Assembly (NCBI RefSeq): GCF_015712165.1
Contig: NZ_JADPZX010000001.1
Span: 744,001 to 808,000 of the forward strand
Length of the DNA: 64,000 nt
Source of the DNA: Streptomyces spinoverrucosus
Lineage (GTDB): Bacteria > Actinomycetota > Actinomycetes > Streptomycetales > Streptomycetaceae
Reading direction: 5' to 3'
Each line of letters begins with the position of its first letter. The first letter of the stretch is position 1. Under the pieces are notes generated by a model that worked only from the letters and a program-made list of their open reading frames with translations, did no database searches and had not been told where the DNA came from. This document shows positions 45,535-54,388 of this stretch, one piece after another. A program made the translations under genes and the position numbers.

Positions 45535-47576
45535 CCGGTCCCCTCGACCTCGGCGAGCGGCCGACCGCCGGTCCGCGCGGCGAGCCCGCCGGCGCCGCCT
45601 TTCGCGAAGGGCTCGCCGTGCACATACCGCCCCAGCGCCGTGAGCGGAAACACCTGCCGGTACAGGTGGTAGTTGATCGAGAAGTCCCACGGGAAGCCCG
45701 TCCCCGTGAAGTACGGCTCGTCCCACGAGCCGTCCTCCCGCTGGGTCGCGGCCAGCCACTCGATGCCGCGTTCGACGGCCTTGGAGTCCCGCTCGCCGGC
45801 CGCCAGCAGCGCCATCAGCGCCCAGGCGGTCTGCGAGGCGGTGGAGGCGCCCCTGCCGCTCCACTCCTTGACGTACTGGTACGAGCGCAGGTCCTCGCCC
45901 CAGCCGCCGTCGTCGTTCTGGACGCTCTCCAGCCAGGCCACCGCCCGCCGGATCGCCGGGTGCGAGCCGGGGAGACCGGCGGCGGTCAGCGCGGGCACCA
46001 CGGACCCGGTGCCGTAGACGTAGTTGACGCCCCAGCGTCCGAACCACGAGCCGTCCGGCTCCTGTTCGCCGAGCAGCCACTCGATGCCGCGCCGGGTGCG
46101 CGGGTCGTGGGTGAGGCCCTCCACCGCGAGCATCTCGACGACGTGCGCGGTGACGTCCGCGGACGGCGGGTCGATGACCTCGCCGAAGTCGCAGAACGGC
46201 AGCCGGTTGGGGAACGGGCTGGTGTTGTCGACGTCGAAGGCGCCCCAGGCGCCGTCCTTCGACTGCATGCCGAGGTTCCAGCGCACCCCGCGCGCGATGG
46301 CCTTCTCCACCCGCTCCGGGTCGTGATGCCGCACGCGGCGCAGCGCGAGGACGACCTCGGCGGTGTCGTCGATGTCGGGGTAGTTGTCGTTGTGGAACTC
46401 GAACGCCCATCCGCCGGGCGGTAGTTGAGGCCGCCGCACGGACCAGTCGCCGGGGCGCACGATCTGCTCCCCCAGCATCCAGTCCGCCGCCTTCACCAGC
46501 TGCGGATGGTCCGCGGGCAGCCCGGCGTCGACGAGCGCGATGGTCGCCAGGCAGGTGTCCCACACCGGCGACTGGCAGGCCTCGATCATCCGGGCGCCGT
46601 CCTCGCGCCAGACGGCGTACCGGTCGAGGGACTCCAACCCGGCGCGCATGACGGGGTGTTGGAGGTCGTAGCCGAGCAGGTGGAGGGCGATGAGGGAGTA
46701 CACGGCCGGCGGCTGGATACCGCCCCAGCAGCCGTCGTTCTCCTGCCGCTCGATGATCCAGCGCGCGGCCGACCGCATCGCCGCCCTGCGCAGCTTCCTC
46801 GGCACGACCTTGCGCAGGGCGTGCAGGCCCTTGTCGAGCCGTTGGAAGGCGCCGTCCCAACTGGCCGCGGGCGCCAGGCGCTTCGCCGGACTGGGGTTGT
46901 TCGGATCGGTGTGCAGCTCGTCCAACGGGAAGGGCGCCGGCCGCACGGGGCGCTTCGCGGAGACGATGGTCAACGGGACGACCGTCTGCCGGGCCCAGCA
47001 GCCGAAGTCGTAGATGTTGAGCGGCACCCACTTCGGGAAGTAGATGAGTTCCGGCGGCAGTTCGGGCAGGTCGTCCCACTTCCACCAGCCGAACAGGGCG
47101 AGCCAGATGCGGGTGAAGACCCGGGACGCGGCGATGCCGCCCTGGGCGCGGATCCACTCCGCCGCCTTCGCCATGTGCGGCGCGTCCGGCGCGTCCCCGG
47201 CCAGGCGCAGGGCGACGTACGCCTCGATGGTGGTGGAGAGTTCGCCCGGTCCGCCGTGGAAGGTGGCCCAGGTGCCGTCCTCGCGCTGCTCGCCGCGGAT
47301 GAAGAGGGCGGCGGCGCGCGTCGTGGACTCGTCGCGGATGCCGAGGAACTGACGGAGCAGCAGGTCCTCGGCGTCCATGGTGACGTTGGTCTCCAGGTCG
47401 CCCTTCCACCAGCCCTGGGCGTCCTGTCGGGCCAGCAGGAAGTCGGTGGCGCGCTGGACCGCGTGTACGGCGGCTTCGTGGACCCCGGCCGCCACCGGGG
47501 TGGTGCTGTCGGTATCGCTGGCCGCGGCGGCGCGGGGCGGCACGGCCCCGGAGCTTCCGTCGGTCGTCGCTGTCAT
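45531..47576 (-). CDS. shc: Squalene-hopene cyclase
   Basis: A 681-residue terpene cyclase of usual length with many QW-type repeats (for example GGWGEDLRSYQ, GSWDEPYFTGTGFP, QDAQGWWKGDLE). The protonating motif DxDD is D401-I-D403-D404 in PDIDDTAEVV. It cyclises squalene to hopene/hopanol at the inner membrane face. ATG 47576 has GAAGGGGAAGCC upstream. It is coupled to hpnG. It is the central gene of the operon and identifies the whole unit as hopanoid biosynthesis. Confidence 0.97.
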   Translation of the reverse strand: MTATTDGSSGAVPPRAAAASDTDSTTPVAAGVHEAAVHAVQRATDFLLARQDAQGWWKGDLETNVTMDAEDLLLRQFLGIRDESTTRAAALFIRGEQREDGTWATFHGGPGELSTTIEAYVALRLAGDAPDAPHMAKAAEWIRAQGGIAASRVFTRIWLALFGWWKWDDLPELPPELIYFPKWVPLNIYDFGCWARQTVVPLTIVSAKRPVRPAPFPLDELHTDPNNPSPAKRLAPAASWDGAFQRLDKGLHALRKVVPRKLRRAAMRSAARWIIERQENDGCWGGIQPPAVYSLIALHLLGYDLQHPVMRAGLESLDRYAVWREDGARMIEACQSPVWDTCLATIALVDAGLPADHPQLVKAADWMLGEQIVRPGDWSVRRPQLPPGGWAFEFHNDNYPDIDDTAEVVLALRRVRHHDPERVEKAIARGVRWNLGMQSKDGAWGAFDVDNTSPFPNRLPFCDFGEVIDPPSADVTAHVVEMLAVEGLTHDPRTRRGIEWLLGEQEPDGSWFGRWGVNYVYGTGSVVPALTAAGLPGSHPAIRRAVAWLESVQNDDGGWGEDLRSYQYVKEWSGRGASTASQTAWALMALLAAGERDSKAVERGIEWLAATQREDGSWDEPYFTGTGFPWDFSINYHLYRQVFPLTALGRYVHGEPFAKGGAGGLAARTGGRPLAEVEGTG

Positions 47577-47695
47577 GGCTTCCCCTTCGTGCAGTGCGGC
47601 AGGTGGTGCGTCTGCTGTGGGTCCGCCGTCGGCCGGTGCGCATCCGATCGCGACACCGGCCGGCGACTACGCGAGGGCTATTCGACCGATAGTGA

Positions 47696-48829
47696 TCATC
47701 TCTTTCGTACGACGACGAAGTCGGCGAGCGCCGTGAACTGCGCCCGCACCCGGTCGGGCATGTCGACGGCGTCGAGGGCTTCGATGGCGATGGTGTGCTG
47801 ACGGCGTGCTTCCCCGGCCGTCCACTCGCGGCCGCCGGCCTCCTCGATCAGCGCGGCACGGGCGGCGAACTCCTCCTCGGAGAAGTTCGCGAAGTCGCTG
47901 CTCTTGGCGTCGGCGGCGAGCAGCTCGCCGAGCCGTTCGGAGGCGCTGCCCCCGGCCGCGAGCGCGGCCACGACCGGCAGGGACTTCTTGCGCTGGCGCA
48001 GATCGCTCCAGGTCTGCTTGCCGGTGGCCTCCGGGTCGCCCCAGATGCCGAGGAGGTCGTCGACGGCCTGGAAGGCGAGGCCCAGGTGGTAGCCGTACTT
48101 CTCCAGGGTGTCGGCGGTGCGGTCGTCCGCGCCGCCGAGCACGGCGCCGATGGAGCTGGCGCAGGCCAGCAGGGCGCCGGTCTTGTTGCCCTCCATCTCC
48201 AGGCACTCCTCGACGCTGACGCGGTCGCGGTGCTCGTAGGAGATGTCCTGGGCCTGGCCGTCGATCAGCGCGCGGGTCGCGGTGGTCAGACGGCGGGTGG
48301 CGCGGCCGGCCTCGACGGTGCCGAGTTCCAGCAGGATCTCGTTGGCCAGCGCGAACAGGGCGTCGCCGACCAGGATGGCCTGGGCGGGGCCGTGCACCTT
48401 CCAGACGGTGTCGCGGTGCCGGCGCTGTTCGTCGCCGTCCATCAGGTCGTCGTGCAGCAGCGAGAAGTTGTGGACCAGTTCGACGGCGACCGCTCCGGGG
48501 ATGCCGACCTCGGGCGCGCCTGAGGTGACCTCGGCGGACAGCACGGCGAGGGCGGGGCGCACGGCCTTGCCGCCGTCGCCGTCGGCGGGATTGCCGGCGG
48601 CGTCGATCCAGCCGAAGTGGTAGGCGGCGACCGTGTCCATGGGAGGTGCCAGGCGGTCGACGGCCGCCCGCAGTACCGGTGTGGCCAGGGTCCGGCCGCG
48701 CTCCAGGAGCGCGGTCACGTCCACCGCGGTCTCTCGAGCGGCCTTCGAGGCCGGGGGCACAGTGGGCACAGTCTCTCCTCTTGTTGCGGTACCGGAGGTG
48801 CGGGGGCCTGCCGCGCGCTGCTGGATCAT
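47696..48829 (-). CDS. Polyprenyl diphosphate synthase
   Basis: A 377-residue class-I trans-prenyltransferase with first aspartate-rich motif LLHDDLMDGDEQRR, GDALFALANEIL, and second motif FQAVDDLLGIWGDPEATGK. It would make farnesyl (or geranylgeranyl) diphosphate to feed the squalene-forming enzymes. The residue pattern before the first motif alone does not settle the chain length. ATG 48829 overlaps the hpnE stop as TGATG. A gap of 119 bases separates it from shc. Confidence 0.93.
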   Translation of the reverse strand: MIQQRAAGPRTSGTATRGETVPTVPPASKAARETAVDVTALLERGRTLATPVLRAAVDRLAPPMDTVAAYHFGWIDAAGNPADGDGGKAVRPALAVLSAEVTSGAPEVGIPGAVAVELVHNFSLLHDDLMDGDEQRRHRDTVWKVHGPAQAILVGDALFALANEILLELGTVEAGRATRRLTTATRALIDGQAQDISYEHRDRVSVEECLEMEGNKTGALLACASSIGAVLGGADDRTADTLEKYGYHLGLAFQAVDDLLGIWGDPEATGKQTWSDLRQRKKSLPVVAALAAGGSASERLGELLAADAKSSDFANFSEEEFAARAALIEEAGGREWTAGEARRQHTIAIEALDAVDMPDRVRAQFTALADFVVVRKR

Positions 48830-50229
48830 CAGGCAGCCTCCTCGACGTCGAAGAGGTGACGGGGGCGGGGCCGACCCAGGGCACGCAACGCGGCGTCCGC
48901 CGCGCCGATGCCACTGCGGACCGCACTTTCCATGGTCGCGGGCCACCCGGTGGCGGTCCACGCTCCGGCCAGGTACAGGCCGGATGCCTTGGTACGGGCG
49001 CCGGGCCGCAGCCGTCCGACGCCGGGGGTGGGAGCGAACGTCGCGGTGCGCTCCCTGGTCACGAAGAAGTCCTTCACCTCGGCACCGCGGGTCCGCGGCA
49101 GCAGGCGCTGAAGTTCGGTCAGGTACCGCTCGCGCAGGGCGGCGACGGGCGCGTCGATCTCGTCCTGTGCGGCCGACTGCGACAGCGCGAGGTACTGGCC
49201 GGACGTCAGCCCCGAGGCCTCGGTGCGGTCGAAGATCCACTGCACGGGCGTGCCGAGCGCGGTGAGGAAGGGGGTGTCGACGACCTTGCGGTCGTAGACG
49301 ACATGGACGTTGAGGATGGGCGCGGTGCCGATCCGCAGCAGTTGCTCCGGGTCGTCGAGGGCGCCGTCGGGCAGCAGGTCGTACGTCTCGCGCTGGGGTA
49401 CGGCGAGCACGACCGCGTCCGTCTCGATGACCTCACCGGGAACCTGAACGCTCCAACGCCCGTTGTCGTTCTGGAAGATGGAGGTGACGCGTGAACGGAT
49501 CCTGGTTCGGACGCCCCCGGAGTCGAGCGCCCTGCGGGCCAGCCGGTCGTGCAGTTCGCCCAGCGGGACGCGCGCCCAGCCGATGTCGGCCGCGCCCGGG
49601 TCGGACAGCAGACCGGTCTTGAACACCATCGCGGCGAGCCCCAGGGAGGCGTCGGAGGCGACCGCGTTGAGGGTGGCGACCCCGACCAGGTCCCACAGGG
49701 CCTCGACGGCACGCGCCGACTGACCGTGCGCGGTCAGCCAGCTGCCGAAGTCCTGTGCGTCCAGGGCCGGATCGGCGAGGTCGAGCCCCTTGAGCGCGAG
49801 CGCGGCCCGGCCGACCTTGGCGCGCTCGGCGAGTGAGAGGTGCGGATACGTCGCGAGGCTGCGCCCCAGATGCAGGGGCACCGGCAGCGCGTCGCGCCGC
49901 AGCCTGCCGAGCCGCCGGCCCTCGGGCTTGGTGACGTCGACGACGGGCACGTCGAGACGGTCCTGCAGCGGAGCCAGCGCCGCGCCGCCGATCCGGTCGA
50001 GGAACCAGCGGTAGGCGGTGCAGCAGCGCAGGTAGACGTGCTGGCCGTTGTCGACGGTGAGCTCGCCGCGCTGGAAGGAGAAGGCCAGGCCGCCCAGTCT
50101 CGGCCTGCCTTCGAGCAGGGTGACGCGCACCCCGGCGTCGGCGAGCGCGAGCGCGGCGGTGATTCCCGCGAGCCCTCCGCCGACCACCACCGTGTCCCGT
50201 GCGGGCCCGGACCGCATGCCGTCGGTCAT
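48829..50229 (-). CDS. hpnE: Hydroxysqualene dehydroxylase HpnE
   Basis: A 466-residue FAD amine-oxidase-like protein. The dinucleotide-binding site is TVVVGGGLAGITAALALADAG followed by LEGRPRLGGLAFSF, and the C-terminal FAD contact is LYLAGAWTATGWPATMESAV. HpnE reduces hydroxysqualene to squalene, the third step of the HpnCDE route. ATG 50229 has GGGAGGG at about seven bases and overlaps the stop of the small 46-codon gene upstream. Confidence 0.94.
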   Translation of the reverse strand: MTDGMRSGPARDTVVVGGGLAGITAALALADAGVRVTLLEGRPRLGGLAFSFQRGELTVDNGQHVYLRCCTAYRWFLDRIGGAALAPLQDRLDVPVVDVTKPEGRRLGRLRRDALPVPLHLGRSLATYPHLSLAERAKVGRAALALKGLDLADPALDAQDFGSWLTAHGQSARAVEALWDLVGVATLNAVASDASLGLAAMVFKTGLLSDPGAADIGWARVPLGELHDRLARRALDSGGVRTRIRSRVTSIFQNDNGRWSVQVPGEVIETDAVVLAVPQRETYDLLPDGALDDPEQLLRIGTAPILNVHVVYDRKVVDTPFLTALGTPVQWIFDRTEASGLTSGQYLALSQSAAQDEIDAPVAALRERYLTELQRLLPRTRGAEVKDFFVTRERTATFAPTPGVGRLRPGARTKASGLYLAGAWTATGWPATMESAVRSGIGAADAALRALGRPRPRHLFDVEEAA

Positions 50230-50366
50230 CGTGCACCCTCCCCTGCGCACCCGCCGTGCCGTGTCGACGTGCCCCGGCAGGCCGTTGCAGTCAGGGACGC
50301 CACCCGGCCACGGAGGGTTGCCCGCCGCTTACGGCCGTCTGCGTTCCCTTGGTCCAAGTCGTGCAT
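50226..50366 (-). CDS. 46-residue small protein coupled between hpnD and hpnE (DUF6380-like)
   Basis: A short ORF fills the gap between hpnD and hpnE exactly. Its ATG overlaps the hpnD stop (TGATG) and its stop overlaps the hpnE ATG (ATGA); AGGAGG lies eight bases upstream. The product is basic and contains GRKRRATLRGRVASLTATAC and a C-terminal AGEGAR. I recall a Streptomyces family (DUF6380) with this KRRATLR-ASLTATACR-EGAR pattern, which would confirm that it is real. No function is known to me. It could be a scaffold of the squalene-forming enzymes or just a coupling peptide. Confidence 0.85.
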   Translation of the reverse strand: MHDLDQGNADGRKRRATLRGRVASLTATACRGTSTRHGGCAGEGAR

Positions 50367-51316
50367 CAAGCACGCCTCCTGACGGTCCGCCGGGTCACGT
50401 GCCGGGCGTCCAGACCGGACAGGCCGCGCACGGCGACGTAGGCCTTCTCGCGTCCGGGCAGCGAGACCCGGCCGCGCAGCACCGCCTCGGGGTCGCGTTC
50501 GATGCGGTCGAGGAGGCGGCGGTAGATGCCTGCCATGGCGGCTACGCAGGCGCCGCTGCGCCGGTCGAGCATGGGCAGCAGCTGGTAGCCCTCGGCGAAA
50601 AGGGCGCGGGCCCGACGCACTTCGAAGTGCACGAGGCCCGCGAAGTCGGAGCCCTCCGGTGGGGTCGGCCCGCTGAACCCGGCCGAGCAGCCGAACTTGG
50701 CCAGGTCGTCGGCGGGCAGGTAGACGCGCCCGCCCTCGGCGTCCTCACGGATGTCGCGCAGGATGTTGGTGAGCTGGAGTGCGAGCCCCAGCGTGTCGGC
50801 GTACTCGGGCGCGCGCTCGGCGCCGCGCGCCCCCGGTTCCGTTCCGAACACTCCGAGCGAGAGCCGGCCGATGGCGCCGGCCACACAGCGGCAGTAGACC
50901 TTCAGGTCGTCCCAGGTCTCGTAGGCCTCGCCGCGGACGTCCATGAGGACGCCGTCGATGAGTTCGTTCAGGCCGTCGAGCGGGATCGGGAAGTGCCGGG
51001 CCGCGTGCGCGAGGGCGACGCCGACCGGGTCGGTGTCGTCCTCGCCGATCGCGTCCTCGCGGATCCGGTCGAGCAGCGACCGGGTGTCCTGGAGACGGGC
51101 GAACTTCACGTCGTCGGTGAGCGCGCCGTCGCCGATGTCGTCGACCCGCCGGGAGAACGCGTACAGCGCGGACATAGCGCGGCGCTTGGGCGTCGGCAAC
51201 AGTCTGATGCCGTAGGCGAAGTTACGGGCCTGCTGTCCGGTGACGGCCTCGCAGTAGCTGTAGGCGGCGAGTACCGGTGCGGACACGTGTGGCGCGGAGT
51301 CCACGGTCCGGATCAC
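50366..51316 (-). CDS. hpnD: Presqualene diphosphate synthase HpnD
   Basis: A 316-residue squalene/phytoene-synthase-fold enzyme with aspartate motifs AFSRRVDDIGDG and TNILRDIREDAEGGRVYLP. In the HpnCDE pathway it joins two farnesyl diphosphates to presqualene diphosphate. The GTG start overlaps the hpnC stop as GTGA, and its stop overlaps the small-protein start. A phytoene synthase could look similar, but the three-gene hpnC-hpnD-hpnE context fixes the role. Confidence 0.94.
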   Translation of the reverse strand: MIRTVDSAPHVSAPVLAAYSYCEAVTGQQARNFAYGIRLLPTPKRRAMSALYAFSRRVDDIGDGALTDDVKFARLQDTRSLLDRIREDAIGEDDTDPVGVALAHAARHFPIPLDGLNELIDGVLMDVRGEAYETWDDLKVYCRCVAGAIGRLSLGVFGTEPGARGAERAPEYADTLGLALQLTNILRDIREDAEGGRVYLPADDLAKFGCSAGFSGPTPPEGSDFAGLVHFEVRRARALFAEGYQLLPMLDRRSGACVAAMAGIYRRLLDRIERDPEAVLRGRVSLPGREKAYVAVRGLSGLDARHVTRRTVRRRA

Positions 51317-52215
51317 CCCTCTCCTCGCAGAGTCACGCCCACCTCACGCAGCAACCGGAGCTTGCCGGATTTGGGCGGGCCGGGAAGTACGTCGTATTCG
51401 GCGGCGGCGATCGCCTGGACGGCCGCCCTTCCCCCCGCCACGAACCCCGCGAGCAACAGCCTCAACCTGCCGTGCACGCTACCCACGAGGGGGGCGCCTT
51501 CATTCAGCAGATCGCGGGCGCGTTGTGCTTCGTACGCGACCAGTGCGCGCACCGATGCGCCCGCGGTCGCCGTGGCGAGATCCGCCTCCTGGACGTGAAA
51601 GCGCTTCATGTCCTCGGCGGGCAGATAGACGCGGTCGCGGCCGAGATCCTCGGCCACGTCCTGGAGATGCTCGACGATCTGCAGGGCCGTGCAGATCGCG
51701 TCCGAGTGGCGGATCCGCTCGGGGGTGGCGGTGCCGGTGACGGCGAGGACGAGCCGGCCCACGGGGTTCGCGGACAGTACGCAGTAGGCGAGCAGGTCGT
51801 CGTAGGTCTCGTAGCGCTTGACGAGCTGGTCCTGGCGGTTGGCGGCGATCAGGCCGAGGAAGGGCTCGGGGGTCAGCGAGCGGCGGCGGACGGTCGGCTG
51901 GAGACGGCGCAGCAGGGGGTGGCGCGGGGTCGAGTCGAAGACGCGGCGCAGGTCGGCCTCGAAGGCGTCCAGCACGGTCAGCCGGTCCTCGGCCCGCTCG
52001 GGCGACACGCCGAGGAGGCGGGCGTCGGCGCCGCCGGGCGCGAGGTCGCCGTCGCCGATGTCGTCGACGAGGCGGGCGAAGCCGTAGACGGCCATGAGGT
52101 CGGCGCGCCAGTCTCTGGGCAGGAAGAACGGGGCCACGGGGAAGTTCTCGGCCGTGGCCTTGTCGAGCGTGGCGCGCTCCGGGTCGTCCGTGCGCGTCGT
52201 GGTGGTTCCCGTCAC
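51313..52215 (-). CDS. hpnC: Hydroxysqualene synthase HpnC
   Basis: About 300 residues, squalene/phytoene-synthase fold, with motifs FARLVDDIGDGDLAPGG and IVEHLQDVAEDLGRDRVYLP. It converts presqualene diphosphate to hydroxysqualene. It is the first hopanoid enzyme of the operon. GTG 52215 is chosen because it overlaps the stop of a possible 21-codon leader as GTGA and matches the usual TENFPVAPFFLP-type N-terminal length. An ATG at 52245 would add 10 residues and has a weak GCGAGG site. Confidence 0.9.
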   Translation of the reverse strand: MTGTTTTRTDDPERATLDKATAENFPVAPFFLPRDWRADLMAVYGFARLVDDIGDGDLAPGGADARLLGVSPERAEDRLTVLDAFEADLRRVFDSTPRHPLLRRLQPTVRRRSLTPEPFLGLIAANRQDQLVKRYETYDDLLAYCVLSANPVGRLVLAVTGTATPERIRHSDAICTALQIVEHLQDVAEDLGRDRVYLPAEDMKRFHVQEADLATATAGASVRALVAYEAQRARDLLNEGAPLVGSVHGRLRLLLAGFVAGGRAAVQAIAAAEYDVLPGPPKSGKLRLLREVGVTLRGEG

Positions 52216-52277
52216 CGTTTGCTGCCCAGGGCGGGGACGGCACATGCCTCGCGGAGCTGGGGAGTTTCCGTAGCCAT
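52212..52277 (-). CDS. Possible 21-codon leader peptide of the hopanoid operon
   Basis: ATG 52277 is preceded by GGGAGATGTGACGGCA and opens a 21-codon frame (MATETPQLREACAVPALGSK then R) whose TGA overlaps the GTG start of hpnC. The arrangement is that of translational coupling, as used elsewhere in this operon. The frame is short and may be coincidental; conservation in other genomes would decide. Confidence 0.4.
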   Translation of the reverse strand: MATETPQLREACAVPALGSKR

Positions 52278-52553
52278 TGCCGTCACATCTCCCGTTCTAC
52301 ACTGCCGACCCAATACACACTATTTCGGACACGCCGCCCGGCGTTCCGGCGGCTGTCCCGGTGGAGGGTGTCGCGCATTATCGCCCTACTTGCCGTGTTT
52401 CGGCACTGGTACAGCTTACGTTGTACAACGCGGCGCGGACCGAGGGGGTGTCCTGCGCATCACAAGAACACACCGATTGGCTTCAAGATTCCTACGGCTG
52501 ACCAGAGTTGACGCTTCCTTTGCGGGCGGCGCAGGTGCCCTTTGCCGACGACG
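52278..52553. other. Intergenic region with the presumed hopanoid operon promoter
   Basis: No gene is seen. The part nearest the operon is AT-rich for this genome (CAATACACACTATTTCGGAC around 52312-52331) and probably holds the promoter of the long minus-strand hopanoid transcript. I could not identify a convincing -10/-35 pair. Confidence 0.4.
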
Positions 52554-52588
52554 CAGGGCCCCACCGGAGCAGTTCCGGCAGGGCCCTG
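52554..52588 (-). terminator. Terminator of the glycopolymer/ABC operon
   Basis: CAGGGCCC (52554-52561) pairs with GGGCCCTG (52581-52588), with an inner stem CCGGA/TCCGG. It lies ten bases past the ATP-binding protein's stop on the minus strand. Confidence 0.7.
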
Positions 52589-52597
52589 AACGGCCGG

Positions 52598-53377
52598 CTA
52601 CTTACCCGTGAACTTCTCGTACTCCTTGAGGACCTCGTCGGTCGGTCCGTCCATGCGCAGCTCGCCGCGCTCCAGCCACAGCACGCGGTTGCAGGTGTCG
52701 CGGATCGACTTGTTGTTGTGACTGACCAGGAACACCGTTCCGGCCTGCTTGCGCAGCTCGCGGATGCGTTCCTCGGAGCGCTTCTGGAACTTGCGGTCAC
52801 CGGTGGCCAGCGCCTCGTCGATCATCAGGACGTCGTGGTCCTTGGCGGCGGCGATGGAGAACCGCAGGCGGGCGGCCATGCCGGAGGAGTAGGTGCGCAT
52901 CGGCAGGGTGATGAAGTCGCCCTTCTCGTTGATACCGGAGAAGTCGACGATCTCCTGGTAGCGCTCCTTGATCTGCTCGCGGGTCATGCCCATGGCGAGC
53001 CCGCCCAATATGACGTTGCGCTCACCGGTCAGGTCGTTCATCAGGGCCGCGTTCACACCGAGCAGCGAGGGCTGGCCGTCGGTGTAGACCTTGCCGCTCT
53101 CGGCGGGCAGCAGGCCGGCGATGGCGCGCAGCAGGGTCGACTTGCCGGAGCCGTTGGAGCCGATCAGGCCGATGGCCTCGCCCCGGTAGGCGACGAAGGA
53201 CACTCCGCGCACGGCGTGCACCTTGCGCACCCCGCGCTGCTCGCCGCGCTTGAGGATGCGGCTGAGGGCGGCGGTGGCGCTGCCCTTGCCGGTCTTGGCG
53301 CCGTTGACGCGGTAGACGATGTGCAGCTCGTCCGCGATGACCGTGGGGACGTGTGCTTCGGTCGTATGGTCAGCCAC
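52598..53377 (-). CDS. TagH-type ABC transporter ATP-binding protein
   Basis: A 259-residue ATPase of the polysaccharide/teichoic-acid exporter group. Walker A is IGSNGSGKSTLLRAIAGLLP, the signature is YSSGMAARLRFSIA, and Walker B is VLMIDEALATGDRKFQ. The inserted N-terminal region (about residues 18-55) is typical of TagH/Wzt-like proteins. There is no C-terminal sugar-binding domain. It overlaps the permease gene by eight bases (GTG 53377). With the permease it should export the product of this operon across the membrane. Confidence 0.93.
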   Translation of the reverse strand: MADHTTEAHVPTVIADELHIVYRVNGAKTGKGSATAALSRILKRGEQRGVRKVHAVRGVSFVAYRGEAIGLIGSNGSGKSTLLRAIAGLLPAESGKVYTDGQPSLLGVNAALMNDLTGERNVILGGLAMGMTREQIKERYQEIVDFSGINEKGDFITLPMRTYSSGMAARLRFSIAAAKDHDVLMIDEALATGDRKFQKRSEERIRELRKQAGTVFLVSHNNKSIRDTCNRVLWLERGELRMDGPTDEVLKEYEKFTGK

Positions 53378-54299
53378 GGCCGTACCTCTCCTCCGCCTTC
53401 CAGAAGTACACGAAGCCGCCCAGGGCGAACAGCGCGGCCCAGCCGCCGGCGATCGCCCAGACGTGGTCGGGGAGGTTCTCCGAGCCGTAGCCGTCGATCA
53501 GCGCGAAGCGCATCAGGTCCATGTAGATGGCGGCCGGGTTCCACTGGAGCACGTTGGCGATCCAGGCCGGCTTGTCGGCCAGCATGATCGGGATGGAGTA
53601 CATGACGCCGGACGCGTACATCCACGTGCGCATCACGAACGGCATCAGCTGTGCCAGGTCCGGAGTCTTGGAGCCGGCCCGGGCCATGATCAGGGCGAGG
53701 CCGGTGTTGAAGCAGAACTGCAGGGCCAGCGCCGGGACGATCAGTACCCAGGACAGCTCCGGGTAGCTGCCGAAGGCGCAGGTCACGGCGAACAGCACGA
53801 TCATCGAGAAGAGCAGCTGCTGGAGCTGCTGGAGCGCGAAGGAGACCGGCAGCGAGGCGCGCGGGAAGTGCAGGGCGCGCACCAGGCCGAGGTTGCCGGA
53901 GATCGCGCGGACGCCCGCCATCACCGAGCTCTGCGTGAAGGTGAACACGAACACGCCGGTGACCAGGAACGGGATGTACACCTCACGCGGCATGCCCCGG
54001 TCGGCCTCCAGGATCACGCCGAAGACGAAGAAGTACACGGCCGCGTTCAGCAGCGGTGTGACGACCTGCCAGAGCTGGCCGAGCTTGGCCTGGCTGTACT
54101 GGGCGGTCAGCTTCGCCCGCGAGAAGGCGATGATGAAGTGACGCCGGTCCCAGAGCTGGCGGACGTATTCGACGAGGGAGGGGCGGGCGCCGCTCACGGA
54201 CAGCCCGTACTTCGCGGCGAGCTCTGCCGCGGACAGTCCCTCGTCGGGCGACGGAGGCGCGGTCACCGCGACTGTGCCGTCGTGTGTGGTCTCACTCAC
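53370..54299 (-). CDS. TagG-type ABC transporter permease
   Basis: A 309-residue ABC-2 permease. A cytoplasmic N-terminus with amphipathic segments (LVEYVRQLWDRRHFIIAFSRAKL) precedes six hydrophobic helices, including LLNAAVYFFVFGVIL, VLIVPALALQFCFNTGLALI and VWAIAGGWAALFALGGFVYF. The QYSQAKLGQLWQVVTPLLNA segment is typical of polysaccharide/teichoic-acid exporters. GTG 54299 is used. It lies 89 bases downstream of the glycosyltransferase. Confidence 0.93.
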   Translation of the reverse strand: MSETTHDGTVAVTAPPSPDEGLSAAELAAKYGLSVSGARPSLVEYVRQLWDRRHFIIAFSRAKLTAQYSQAKLGQLWQVVTPLLNAAVYFFVFGVILEADRGMPREVYIPFLVTGVFVFTFTQSSVMAGVRAISGNLGLVRALHFPRASLPVSFALQQLQQLLFSMIVLFAVTCAFGSYPELSWVLIVPALALQFCFNTGLALIMARAGSKTPDLAQLMPFVMRTWMYASGVMYSIPIMLADKPAWIANVLQWNPAAIYMDLMRFALIDGYGSENLPDHVWAIAGGWAALFALGGFVYFWKAEERYGRG

Positions 54300-54388
54300 T
54301 AGTCGAAACTTTCGTCTTCGAGATGCGCGGCCCGGGCGGTAGCCGGGAGCCGAGCGTTACGCCCCGAATGCTCTCAGGGACGAGCTTG

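Noticed and set aside
47577..47660. 27-codon ORF ending in ATGA at the shc start
   Set aside because: It begins with a GTG lacking any ribosome binding site and has no pattern; coupling by chance is likely at this GC content.
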